28,346 nucleotides of DNA from Pelargonium nanum. Its lineage: Eukaryota; Streptophyta; Magnoliopsida; Geraniales; Geraniaceae. The notes under the pieces were generated by a model. It was not told the origin of the DNA. It saw only the letters and a list, made by a program, of their open reading frames with translations, and ran no database searches. The stretch spans positions 1 through 28,346 of the forward strand of contig JAYMTF010000918.1 in the NCBI GenBank assembly GCA_036897485.1. The letters are read 5' to 3'. Every line of letters starts with the position of its first letter. Position 1 is the stretch's first letter. Shown in pieces: positions 11,975-22,450 of this stretch. Both the position numbers and the translations under genes were made by a program.

Positions 11975-12594
11975 CTGTTTCAGGTAGTCTCTTTATGTTA
12001 GCACTATCTGCATTCTCAAAACCCTTCCGTTCTTCTTTTGTACTCTCTCTTTAACATGCCCTCTCCTGTTTTGCTTTTGCTTCAAAATTCTCTCTCCATG
12101 GAACTTGCTTTCTTCTGACAATATTCCAAAGAAAGCAAAGAGAATAAATAGTATCTCCTAGAAATGCTTATCTCAACTATACTGAGAATTTACAAGTACT
12201 CCTCTTGTTAAATGAATAAGATATAACTCACCATGCATGTGTTGCTCTTGTTAATGTCTGTTTATAAGTAGTAAACTATGTAGTATCAGGAACTGCCTAT
12301 ATGTTTTAACCAATGTGGCTAAGTTATTGGGGGTTGGAGTGGCATCCCCACCCAAGATTGCTTGAAGCAAAAGAGTAGGTTGTTACTTGTGCCCATGTTT
12401 TTCTGGAAATCAGACAGCTTTTTCCTTTTATTATTTTATTAAATGAATGTTGTATTCTTAACCAAGATGCTATGCAATACACGTAGCAGATTTCATTGAT
12501 AAAAAATAAAAGTATCAATGAAAAGGAACCGGCATTTCTGTTTCCTCTCATTATTCATACATATGTCGGTCTAAGATATTAGTTTATTGTAACT
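11975..12594. other. Presumed 5' UTR and promoter of the DUF662 gene
   Basis: No coding exon is recognised. On the minus strand 11990-12125 is purine-rich and reads like a plant 5' leader, with short uORFs such as one beginning ATGGAGAGAGAATTT and ending after five codons. A 75-codon open frame at 12324-12551 has no family resemblance. No clear TATA box was picked out. Confidence 0.4.
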
Positions 12595-13968
12595 CTATCT
12601 TCTTGGGAAGTTAAGGAACTTGATGCCATAGGCAAAGACTGAAAAGAAGAGGAACACAAAACCTATGTGAGCCACAGCTACAAATCCGAGGAAGTCATAT
12701 TCAAAACCCAAGTGGTTCTTTAGATAAACCTTCACTGACACGTAACCTTCGTTATGCATATAAACTTGATCGTCCAAGTCCCCAACTTGGGATGTCACAA
12801 GCCCATGCAGTGTCCATGACACTGGAGATGCCCTGTAGTACCATCTCCACCAAATTGGTATTTGCTGCACAAACAATTCACATATTACATATATATTACC
12901 TATCATATCATATTATATATGTATCTTAGTACTAACTACATACTATTCTGGGAATTAAGAAAGCAGAGAATAGGTTCCAAAAGCTGAGGAAGGACATGCA
13001 AATGGCAGCAATTTGGTAGTTTGGTGTGAGAGCTAAGATTGAAGCACATCATATGAAGTAGTAGAACCACATGAACTTTTGGATTTTCCATTGGAACCCA
13101 ATCATTGAGTAAAGGATGAGACTGTACACTAGAGTCTGAGCTGCAACATGGATTAGCTCTACTGTCACCTGCACTCATTCATCATATACATGTCTTTGGA
13201 TTTATATTAAGTTTATTTATTCCAAGTTTTCGGCTTCTTGGTTTTAGTTTTACCTGGGCAAATGCACAAGGCGATGCAGAGTACATCCCTGCAGCTCTTT
13301 CGCGGTAAAAGACTGTCCTTTCTATTGCCACAACAGACTGAACTGCAGAAGTGTTTGTGCCTCCAAGGAACAGAACTGTCCTTGCAGGTTCATTAGATCT
13401 TGCTCCTTGTGTCTGTTCACATACATAGCATATCAGAATATACAATGTCAATGACTCGAGTGTCGAAATAATTACATGTTTACTGTAAGAGATGGTCTTA
13501 GACTTACAGTTGATCTCCTTTGTTCCAGAAAATAAGCCCAAATACGGGACCAATGACTATTGTCATGAAGAATCTGTTGACTTGTGTTGCAGGTTCCTCC
13601 AGTAGGACCAGTGCTGTTTCCAGAAACAAGCCTTGAACTGAGTGGCAAAGGATTGAGAGTACTTGGTTGGGAAGTAAAGATCCTTGGATCCTGGTGTTGG
13701 AGTGCTTAGCTCTTTGATCAGGTCCTGGTTTTTCCTGGAAAAGTAGTAAAGAAAATTACACTCCCAAGGCTTACTAATTAAAAGAGTAAGAGATCAGTTA
13801 GGCAAAGTTTATGTATGTTTAAGGGACAACTTACTGATATAGATCAGAATTGGCGTAAACTTCTGCGAAATCCAGACGAAGATCAGCCTCAACTGCTGTA
13901 GAACTAACTTCAATCATCCATGTAGCCGGATTGTAACCTTCCTCGATATTTGGCACACCCGGTACAGC
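12595..13968 (-). pseudogene. Decayed 3' fragment of a full-size (PDR-type) ABCG transporter
   Basis: Six exon-like blocks remain in order: 13968-13835, 13734-13508, 13412-13254, 13168-12944 and 12864-12595, where the second block is split by a frameshift. They match the region after the second nucleotide-binding domain through the second membrane domain to the C-terminus. Signatures include [53 protein letters not shown] and IPIWWRWYYRASPVSWT, ending KFLNFPRR. Breaks: a frameshift after SYWRN near 13592; loss of about 13 bp with a frameshift near 13380; an in-frame TGA at 13049-13051 next to loss of a dozen or more residues. Both nucleotide-binding domains and the first membrane domain are absent upstream. 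Splice sites survive, so decay postdates a spliced ancestor. Intact relatives are plasma-membrane pumps for terpenoids, hormones or lipids. This copy cannot make a working pump. Confidence 0.9.
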
Positions 13969-15121
13969 CTGCGGGTTTATTGGTATTAATGGTAACTGAC
14001 AAACCTGAAGATTGACAGCAATAAACTAGTACTACATTTGTGATTTGTGCAATTCCTTACCCTATCCAAGCACAACTTATAATGTGAATTTCAATCAATC
14101 TACAGTTATGATTCTCAAACTTTAAAACATTTTTTCACTATACATCTTCAATGTGGGACGTAATAAGTACATCTTGTGAAGTTTTGCACGAACCGTAGTC
14201 GTTTTCAATCATACTGGTGAATCTCATAGGGGATATTTACAAGGCATGTATATAGTATAATGTAGTTTTGTAAACGTCAACAGTACCAAAATTGATAGTA
14301 TACATTCAAAATGTTGAAAGCAAGAACTTCGTATGCATAAGCATGGTGTAATAAAATAATGGCAAAACAGTCAGCTCAACAATGTATGACAAAAATGAAT
14401 TTAGAATATAACTATCTTTGTCTGTGCAGCACACACAATCATTCATTCCTAACTCTTTGAATAATAATAATAATAGAAGGGTTTTTTGAACAGTTGTCAT
14501 GACAGGACTTCCCTAAAATGTATCCAGACTAAAGAAAATGGATTTAAAATAAGAAAATTAGATAGCTTGCTTAATTCAATAGGGTTTTTGCCATAAAAAA
14601 CAAGAGTGGCTCCCACATGTATGTAACAACCCATATGGTTATGATTTGGTTAGTGTCTGTCCGTGACCCATCCCATCCCATATATATTTTGAGAGCAACA
14701 ATAATGAGACATTTTATAGGTGCATTCTGTACCTAAAATGAGCATTTTTGAGAAAGAATCTGGAAACTTTATGGGGTGGCTTACCATTGTTGTAGCACTT
14801 GGATGGTCCAGATGAGACCATATACCCAACAAATAAATACAACTTAACTAACCCACAAACAATATCTCAAACATACCAGAATTATGAAAATGATATTTGG
14901 GATAAAAACTCCTGTATTTTCATTCTCTTTTTTGCCCTCCAAGGAAATCAATAAAAATCTCCTTGTACACATAATATGGTGTGAGGTTATAATAATACAA
15001 AATATACATTCAATAAGAAAAACTATACAATGTTACATATACTTCTTTCATTAGTGAGTAGGTGGTTGGTCCTCCCATCGCTTCAAAAAGAGCCCTGCCT
15101 AACATAAAACCGGGCACCCAG
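13969..15121. other. Spacer upstream of the ABCG fragment, including the 3' flank of the EPL-like gene
   Basis: I looked on the minus strand for the missing transporter exons (Walker A, ABC signature, Walker B) and found none. The region is AT-rich with short ATA/AAT runs, for example about 14461-14476. Bases just below 15122 are presumably the 3' UTR of the Enhancer-of-Polycomb-like gene. No strong poly(A) signal stands out. Confidence 0.5.
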
Positions 15122-18100
15122 TCAATCAAGAAAATGGGCAACACAATCTGTTGGTTCGGCCACTTGAGCTGATTCAGCAATTCGAACTGCAATTGCGGCT
15201 TTGTATGTTGCCAAATCTGCACTTTCCATGAGAGATTGGGCCCTTTTACGCTTACCAAGGGCTACCTCTGTGCACCTCTTGACTGAAGCTCTGGCTTCTT
15301 CAACTCTTTGCAAGGCATTTTGGATTTCTAAGGCATCTTGTTCAGCTGCTATTGCTGCATGTTCATGGAATTTTATATAAATTACCAAACTACAATAATG
15401 AACAGTAAATAACTATATCAAAGGTTGGATGCTGCTCACTGAATGACAGACAACGAGCTATATGTTTCCTATATCTCATAGTATTAAATTCACCAAGCTA
15501 GATTCAAATGAGAGCAGAAGCAACATTATACAATGCATGGCTCCAAAACTTGTACATGTGCATAATCTTAACTTTGATTTGTTCTAACTGTTCCTGTTAT
15601 CCGATCTAAAGTAATAAACTTTTTCACCTTCATCTTTCAAGGGTGAAGACAATTAATATGCATCATTCTGTATTGATGAAATGGAATAAAACAAAGCATT
15701 GGCATTTACCTTGTAGGACACTTGGTTGCTTGCCTCTTCCAAATTGACTTGGCTGTCGTTTGAATGATCTTCTCTTGCGTAGTACAGGCTTTGGGATAAG
15801 TGAAGCTCTCTTCTGTTGATGACCCTGTTCAGAAACAAAATCATGGATTGATCAGATTACACAGCTCAAAAAAGTAGTACCACAGTCATCATGAAAAGCT
15901 CTACAGATTGAACCGATAAAAACAATCACAAAAGAAGAGGTACAAAACTACCAGGACCTCCACAGTACGCATGCATCATGGCAGGTGACGTGACATATTT
16001 CATATGCTATACAGAATTATTACTATAATATTCCTTATAAACAGAAACAGGACTAAGCTCCATGAATGATTATAGAACTGTTTCCTACAATCATCACCTA
16101 TACACAGCTAACAAGATAAATCTCTATTAATATATGTACATGTGTTTAGCTTCTAAATCAAAATATAATTCCCAATAAAAAGTACCGGAACTAAGCTCCA
16201 TGTATTCCAATAATGATTTTAGAACTGTTTCCTACCACCAACTGTACTAAGACATTTACATCACATAATCTGATATACAATTACAGCTTTTCCATTCATA
16301 TTAATCCTGAAAGCTAAATGGTCACGGAACCCAACAATTTTCTACGAAAAATAATGTCATACAAAAGGTACGAGCAATTACTGGACATTCAAAATTCAAT
16401 AAACAGAAAATATATCAATTTTGGCGAAGGGTTTCATGCAACAGAAAAGATACCATGAGAGGGCGTTTAATTTGAAGGTACAAGTAATCAATGACAAGAA
16501 ATTAAATCACAAATAAAATACTCACTCCGTCCCAAAATGAGAATCTTGCATTCCTTTGTAGGAAAAAGGAAAAATTAGTTAATGGGGAACATTTCCCATC
16601 TTACCTATGGGCATGTATAGTAACAAACTCAAGGGATTCTGACAAATTTATCATAGGAATATAATTGATAATTCATAACAAATGACACACATTTTGGAAC
16701 AAAAATTTAAAAAAAAATAAAAGAAAAAAGAAAGAAAGAATGAAACACGACTCATATTGGAACGGAGGGAGTAACAAACAATTTCCAGTACATACAAGCA
16801 GATCCCCTATCAGACAGTACCCATGAGAATATGATATGCTTCATAAGGACTCTTATTACCTGGAAAACTCTAAGCAGTGCTGATCGTTTCAGCTTCCGTT
16901 TCTTCATCCAATAGTTATACACTGCCTCCACTATTTCTCTTCCACCCAGATCTAGGAAATGATTCATAGCTGCATTCTCATCAGAGTAATCATCTGGATT
17001 ACAGTAATAAGCCTTCTCAAATGTATCAACCATGGACTCAAAGCTATCCTCTGAGACACGCTCATCAGTCACATTCTCACCAAAAAATTCATTATTGAAC
17101 TTATTTAACCATTCTTCATCTTCAGAATCCATGTCATAATTTGCAGTCCTCTTCGCCAAAGCTCTTGTTACCTCATCATTATTCAATGTGATATAAGAAT
17201 CCGGTCTGAGAAAAGTAGCATTGTAGCTGTCACAATAATCTGAAACCTCACGTACTCCAGGCACAGGGATGGTCTTAAGAGAAGGAGAAAGAAGCACATT
17301 GTGATCAGAACATTCCTTGTACAAATCCTTAAAGATTGCCCAGTCCTGCCTATTCAGAAATTCAAGCTTCCAATCACTATCCCCGGTCCATATTATGGCG
17401 TGGTTGAGCCGGTTACAGGTCCAAGATCGCATAATGTTCTGTGCCCTGTATCTGTATCTCGTAATTTCATCTTTCTTGACAACAAGACACCACTCTCCAG
17501 ATGATCTCTCTAGCATAACTATAGCACCTTCTTCCCGATAGCCCTTTTCTGATTCCGTAACCAATATATTTGCAGAACAGCATGAAAAATCTATATCCTG
17601 TGGTACCTTCACCTGAGTGGAATTCGCTTCCTTCAAGTTTCCTCCAGAGCTACCCCGAACTGATCTCCTAAACTTGGCACTAGCCAACAGAGAAGAGAAA
17701 GGAGTTCCACTTTTCCTAATACTGTTCAGATCAGAAACTAAGGAACCATTGGGCTTTTGTGGACCAACCAATGAGGGGTTTCTGGCCCTCCTTGACCTCA
17801 GCGAACTTCGCCTCTTTTGATAACTGCGAGAGTTGAGACTATTTCTAGATTGCGCAGTGCGACCAGCTAATTTGGAAGCTCGAACAGATGGATGTAAGAC
17901 TGCCCTGTTCAAAAGATTATCAGCTTCTGAGGAGATGAGTTCGCTCTTAGAAATAAATCTCTCTGAGGGGACACATGACTGGAGCTCCTCATCATCAGAT
18001 AAGTCATCAATTGTTTCCACATCCGATGAGTTATTTACAAGAATAAATGGCAGACATTTATTCGGATGAAACATGCTTAAATGCATATACAAGAAACACT

Positions 18101-19343
18101 GAGGAACCGCAGAAAAATTCACTGTAAACATTGGTATGGACTGCCTGGCAGGATAGATCTTACAAATCCCAGAGGTACTGGTAGATGGAATATCCTGAAA
18201 AAGAAGAAATAAATGCAATTGATAATTGGATCACAACTAAATGATTAGATTCTAGCTTTAACCCCACATTTACAGAAGTATAAAACAGTAAGAGATCATG
18301 TGAAGCCAATACACTTGTAACTATAAGGTTATAATAGATCACATGAAAGCTACAATTGAAGAATCAAATGCAAATTATACACTTTTCATGTGGTTTTCAA
18401 TGCCTTCTGTGGGAATTGAAAGAATTTTTATTTTAAAAAAAAATTGCAGCTAAGCAACCGAGAAATGACTAACCTGCATGAACCGGATGCCATTGGAAGA
18501 GCACACTAGACTAATGGGCTCAGATGACAAGAAAGCATAAAGGTGAGATAACCTCACCCTAGCCCTCTTCATGTACCTCAGAACCGAATTCAAAAAACAA
18601 GCAACAGAACTCATCAAAGAAGACTCATTCACAACAGCGATTACTCGACCAAGACTAGAGCAATCCAAGACAGCTTGCCCCATTGAATCCAGCTTCCCAT
18701 AACCAGTGTCAACTACAACTGAACTTTCGGAACTATTCTTCTTCCTCCTCTGCCTACGGGCAAACTGAAGCCCGTACCGTTTAACATTTGAACCTTCCTT
18801 ACTCTCAGAATCAAAAAGACTAGTACTTGCTTGAGTCAATCTCTTCCTCTTTCTAAAGTACACAAGCCCAAACATCTTATCTACTACACAATCATCAGGC
18901 CCCTTCTCAGCATTCATAGTCTCTGGCACCTCAGCTATATGATCATCATAGCCTATCAGAGCAACACCTTCCCTGGATTTAATTTCAAGGGCCCACCCAT
19001 TTTTCTTGCACACGCCACCACCATGGCCATTTCCTCTATTGTCCAGGAGTCTAAACCAATCATCCCCATCACTACTACCTCTCCTGCTACCCTTTACCTC
19101 TCCAGAATCAGGCCACAGCCGCCTCCCGGACCGGAGCACCCTGGCCCCATCCGCCCCCTTCACGACTCCAAACACCCTCATCGGCCGTCTCATCCCAACC
19201 GACGGCATCGCCGTGCGATTCCGACTAAGCGCGTTGTAATTCACACCAAACTCACTGAGTCTGCGAGTGAAAATATGAGTTGACTCCGACCCGAACTCGG
19301 AACCACTCGACTCAGACCGTCCAGCAGCACATGGCTGTTTCAT
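15122..19343 (-). CDS. Enhancer of Polycomb-like protein, EPCR type, 4 exons, 850 aa
   Basis: Exons in transcription order: 19343-18474, 18194-16860, 15824-15710, 15354-15122. All are GT-AG and phases fit (2553 nt). The N-terminal region is basic and serine-rich with the family motif DKMFGLVYFRKRKRL at 155-169. A basic SR-rich stretch lies near 405-430. Residues 495-600 form the plant-specific domain (EEGAIVMLE, then HAIIW and WKLEFLNRQDW). The Epl1 core follows, with NYDMDSEDEEWL at 642-653 and YNYWMKKRKLKRSALLRVFQ at its end. GHQQKRASLIPKPVLRKRRS and an alanine-rich, probably coiled-coil C-terminus complete it. Arabidopsis relatives At4g32620 and At5g04670 (EPCR1/EPCR2) are nuclear subunits of the PEAT complex (PWWP-EPCR-ARID-TRB), which acts in histone modification and heterochromatin silencing. 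Similarity and length favour the shorter EPCR2 branch. Start: first ATG of a long open exon, although a uORF overlaps it. Confidence 0.93.
16521..16771. mobile_element. Stowaway-like (Tc1/mariner) MITE, 251 bp, in intron 2 of the EPL-like gene
   Basis: The left terminus is CTCACTCCGTCCCAAAATG and the right terminus, inverted, CTCCCTCCGTTCCAATATG. Both match the Stowaway consensus CTCCCTCCGT. The dinucleotide TA flanks both ends (16519-16520 and 16772-16773), the expected target duplication. The interior is AT-rich and non-coding, with an A-rich run near 16710-16735. It ends 88 bp from exon 2 on the intron side. Confidence 0.9.
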
Positions 19344-19401
19344 AATAAAACGGAAACGGAAAAGACAAAAGACGGAAGAGGACCGACCACGAACCTATCA
19401 T
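19312..19401 (-). promoter_or_regulatory. Upstream ORF (29 codons) overlapping the EPL-like start codon
   Basis: An ATG at 19401-19399 opens a frame out of register with the main ORF. It passes over the main ATG at 19343 and stops at 19314-19312, 32 nt inside the coding region. If this stretch is in the mature leader, ribosomes initiating here would bypass the main start, which could lower translation. A 5'-UTR intron could remove it; I cannot exclude that. Confidence 0.45.
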
Positions 19402-19980
19402 TTTCACTCGATCTTAGCCACTGAGTCAGTGTCGAGGCAAGCTGAGTACGAGACTCGGGAAATCAATCAGACCCAGTTAGTATTTCTCCGCTAGAAGAAA
19501 AAAGAAGCCATCTTTAACCTCTGGGTAGGATCATAAACAAAAAATTAATCACATAAAAAACAACAAATTTCATCAGTTTCGAGAACAAGATCTGTAAAAA
19601 AATCGAACGAGAAAGAGCGATAGATCTAAGATCGGCGAGAAAAAGAGCGGTCACGTAAATCTTGTTGCAGAAGGAGAAGGTGGAGAAGGAGGAGGAGGAG
19701 GAAGAGACTGTATGTGTGTGGGCGTTTCTATCTATCTGGTTTTCTCTAGAGAGAGAGTCTAGGGTTTATGATAAAAACCACTGATAACCACTTCACCGAC
19801 TGCTCACAGCCGTTGGATGGAGAGATTGGACGGGTCAGATTCCGAAATTGTTTCGATGGCTCCAACGACTGGGGTGTTTTTATACTCCGTTTTCTTGAAG
19901 AAGCTTTAGAGAGAGAGAGAGATAGAGGGCGCGAGGATATTTTGAGGGGGTCCATTCCAATGTGAAAAGACAATAATGGG
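19402..19980 (-). promoter_or_regulatory. Probable 5' UTR and core promoter of the EPL-like gene
   Basis: The minus strand is pyrimidine-rich: the plus strand has a long purine tract of GGAGAA/GGAGGA units at about 19669-19707. Such CT-rich patches are common around plant transcription starts. Further upstream are (GA)n runs at 19748-19757 and 19908-19922 and a telo-box at 19760-19767. No TATA box is evident. Open frames here lack family similarity. Confidence 0.45.
19748..19767 (-). promoter_or_regulatory. GA repeat plus telo-box (AAACCCTA)
   Basis: The plus strand reads AGAGAGAGAG at 19748-19757 and TAGGGTTT at 19760-19767, which is AAACCCTA on the gene's strand. In Arabidopsis, telo-boxes are bound by TRB Myb proteins, and GA repeats by BPC proteins. 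The motifs are certain as sequence. Their use is inference. Confidence 0.5.
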
Positions 19981-21171
19981 CTTCATTGTTAATGTAACTG
20001 TCGAGGGCATTGGGGTAATTTGGGAGTGAGAAACAGCTGCGAACGTTACTCCTCTAAATTCGGAAATTTTGAGGGAACTTGAAACGGTAAAAGTAAAACC
20101 TTTTTATTTATTTTTAAATTTTGAAAAATAAAATAAAATTAGTACTGGATTAGAAATACGAGCAATAATTTGCTAGAAAAGAGATGAATTTGATACTTTT
20201 AGATCTGATAATATGGCATTCTTCGTGATCCTCTGAATTCGAGGGTCAAATTTAATTGCATACAGTTATTTGAAGAATACGTCAAGATTTACCGATTGAT
20301 TCATAAGTAATGGTATATCATTTCTCTTCCGTAAAAATTCTAATTTGATTTCTAAATTTTTAAATATTAAAGTTGTTTAATACAATTGAATTGTCACTTT
20401 AACAAAATGTTTTAATAAAAGTAAATATTTTAAATATCACATCAGACCACTTGACATAAGAAAAAAATAGAATCATATATGATTCTACATTTGAAATTTT
20501 CAAGAATTAATTTAAACTAAAACAATATCTATGAACAGAATTAAGTCCATATTAGAAATTTCATGGAGCATATGAAAGTTCTTAGTTTTTACCTCTCTTT
20601 TACTACCTTTATGGGAAGTTAAGTGTACCACATCTGCGTACAACACACCACATGACAAATGATGATATTTGATACATACCAAGTACCTCTACCATTGACA
20701 TAGGTGTATCCAATAAAATAGCATGGTAGCATTTTCAAGAGAAATTTATTGAATGCTAAAATTAGTCACCAATTTCACGCATTCCACATCTTTCTTGGTA
20801 ACTTTTGACCTAAGCTAACCCATAAATTAATGTAGGATACATGAACAAGAATGGGAATGAAATCAAATGGAAAATCATAGTAATGCAATAATTTATTAGC
20901 AGAAAAAGAAGGTGTTAGGTAGGAAAGAAAAAGATAGTATTGGGGCCAATGAGCAAGCGTTTCCTATCCTAGGTAAGCTGAAAATTCCAGTTTAAGGAAA
21001 CAAGTTGGAAGCAGTCAAAGCAAGAAAACACCATTTCTGGAATGGGAGGAACAAAAGGGCTATCCATCAATCAGTTTCATGGTACACAGACCAAATCTTG
21101 TTGGGCCAAGCAGTTTAAGCGCTTTAAATTTTCTTTGACGTCTCAAGTTTGAGACTCTTTGCCGACAGTAT

Positions 21172-21211
21172 GGGGTGGGGTGGGGTGGGATCGGGTGGGA
21201 TGGGGTTTGGG
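21172..21211 (+). other. G-rich tract with G-quadruplex potential
   Basis: Eight runs of three or four G occur in 40 bp, separated by one to three bases (GGGGTGGGGTGGGGTGGG, then GGG, GGG, GGGG, GGG). This meets the usual G3+ N1-7 quadruplex pattern more than once. It stands alone in AT-rich DNA. Confidence 0.85.
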
Positions 21212-21375
21212 CTTAAAATAAGAGAGCTATCTCCTGTCGTGTAACTATAAAAAACAAATGAACAATTCCAACCCCACAAGGCCACAACTACTCCACTGCT
21301 TGAATTTTTGTTTCAAGTCTATTAGGACCAAAAAAAACAGTCTCGTCAAATTCAAGCCCTCAAAGAAAGCTTCAA

Positions 21376-21403
21376 CATATATATATATACACACACACAT
21401 ATA
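21376..21403 (+). repeat. Compound (AT)n(AC)n microsatellite
   Basis: An alternating AT run passes directly into ACACACACAC and ends in ATATA. It is purine-pyrimidine alternating throughout and likely length-variable. Confidence 0.9.
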
Positions 21404-22292
21404 AAATTCCTACCCTCCCAGTTGAACACCTGTATGTGTTGCTCGTAAGCATGTTAGCCTCACCTGCTAAACACCTCTTTAACTATTGATTCAGTTGAGG
21501 GGCCAGGTTGACTTTGCTTTAAAAAAGAAGTATATTGACACCCAATCAGGTAATGCAAGTTACAAACATAAACACTAAATCAAATCTAAAACCTAATCGG
21601 GTCAAGGATCAAGCAATAACAAAGCAGGTTGAAAAAGCAAAATAATGTGTAAAATTGACTCCAATAGTAATGTGAATCCATAATTCCAGTGCAAGAGAAC
21701 CAAATGAATGACATTGAAAGAGACAATAGTCATGCGCTTTTAGGAACAAAAGTCCTAATAACAATCACCGTCACTTAAACTATTGAAGCAAAAATAATTT
21801 AAACTTCAGATGATAGAAATAGCTTTAGAAGAATAGCACTAAACCTATAGCAAATATCACAAACGCCAGTACCACAGTAATGGAAAAGCAACTCTAAATG
21901 TATATACCAAAGCTCAAATGCAGTCACTCCCACTATCTTTGCAATGGCGATAATGGATAATAATTTGACCATTTTCTGGTCATTTCATAGAAAAGATAGA
22001 AGCACTACCTTTTCTTATGGTGATGACAACTACCACTTTGTCTTTTTCTGGTCAAAGAGCTATCCATAAGTTCTAGATTATGATCTTCAAACACCCTCTT
22101 TTTTATAAGTTCATATTTTCCTATCTCTAGACGTTACATGTAAGGAAAACAAAGCACATGGCTGTAACTCACATCTCTAATTCTTCAAACCTCAATAACA
22201 ATTATCTAATGATTAATCATCAAGCTAGTCGTCAGCCACTCAGCCTTCAGTGATAATATATCAGAGTTGAAGGATAATTTATCATAAGAGAA

Positions 22293-22450
22293 ATAATGAC
22301 TTAATTGCTTATCTATTAGGCAGTTCGAGGAAAGCACTCCAAGATATACTATTCTTGGTTGAAATTAACTTATAATGACTTAATTGCTTACTATTAGGCA
22401 GTTCAAGAAAAGCAGTCCAAGATACACTATTCTTGGTTGAAATTAAACTT
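22293..22450 (+). repeat. Tandem duplication, two copies of 79 bp
   Basis: Copy 1 is 22293-22371 and copy 2 is 22372-22450. Both run from ATAATGACTTAATTGCTTA to GAAATTAA(A)CTT. By eye they differ by about four substitutions and two single-base indels that cancel in length. No further copies are seen on either side. Confidence 0.93.

Larger units (their letters stand above)
19981..22292. other. AT-rich intergenic DNA without a recognisable gene
   Basis: Open frames are short and unlike known families on both strands. The only structured parts are the G-rich tract at 21172-21211 and the microsatellite at 21376-21403, listed separately. The 19981-20100 end probably belongs to the promoter side of the EPL-like gene. 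Confidence 0.5.

Noticed and set aside
12936..13178. 80-codon minus-strand frame in the ABCG remnant
   Set aside because: It is the wrong reading frame of a transporter exon; the true frame gives ABCG residues but holds a stop.
18831..19283. 150-codon open frame on the plus strand
   Set aside because: It is antisense to exon 1 of the EPL-like gene, whose minus-strand frame has clear family motifs.
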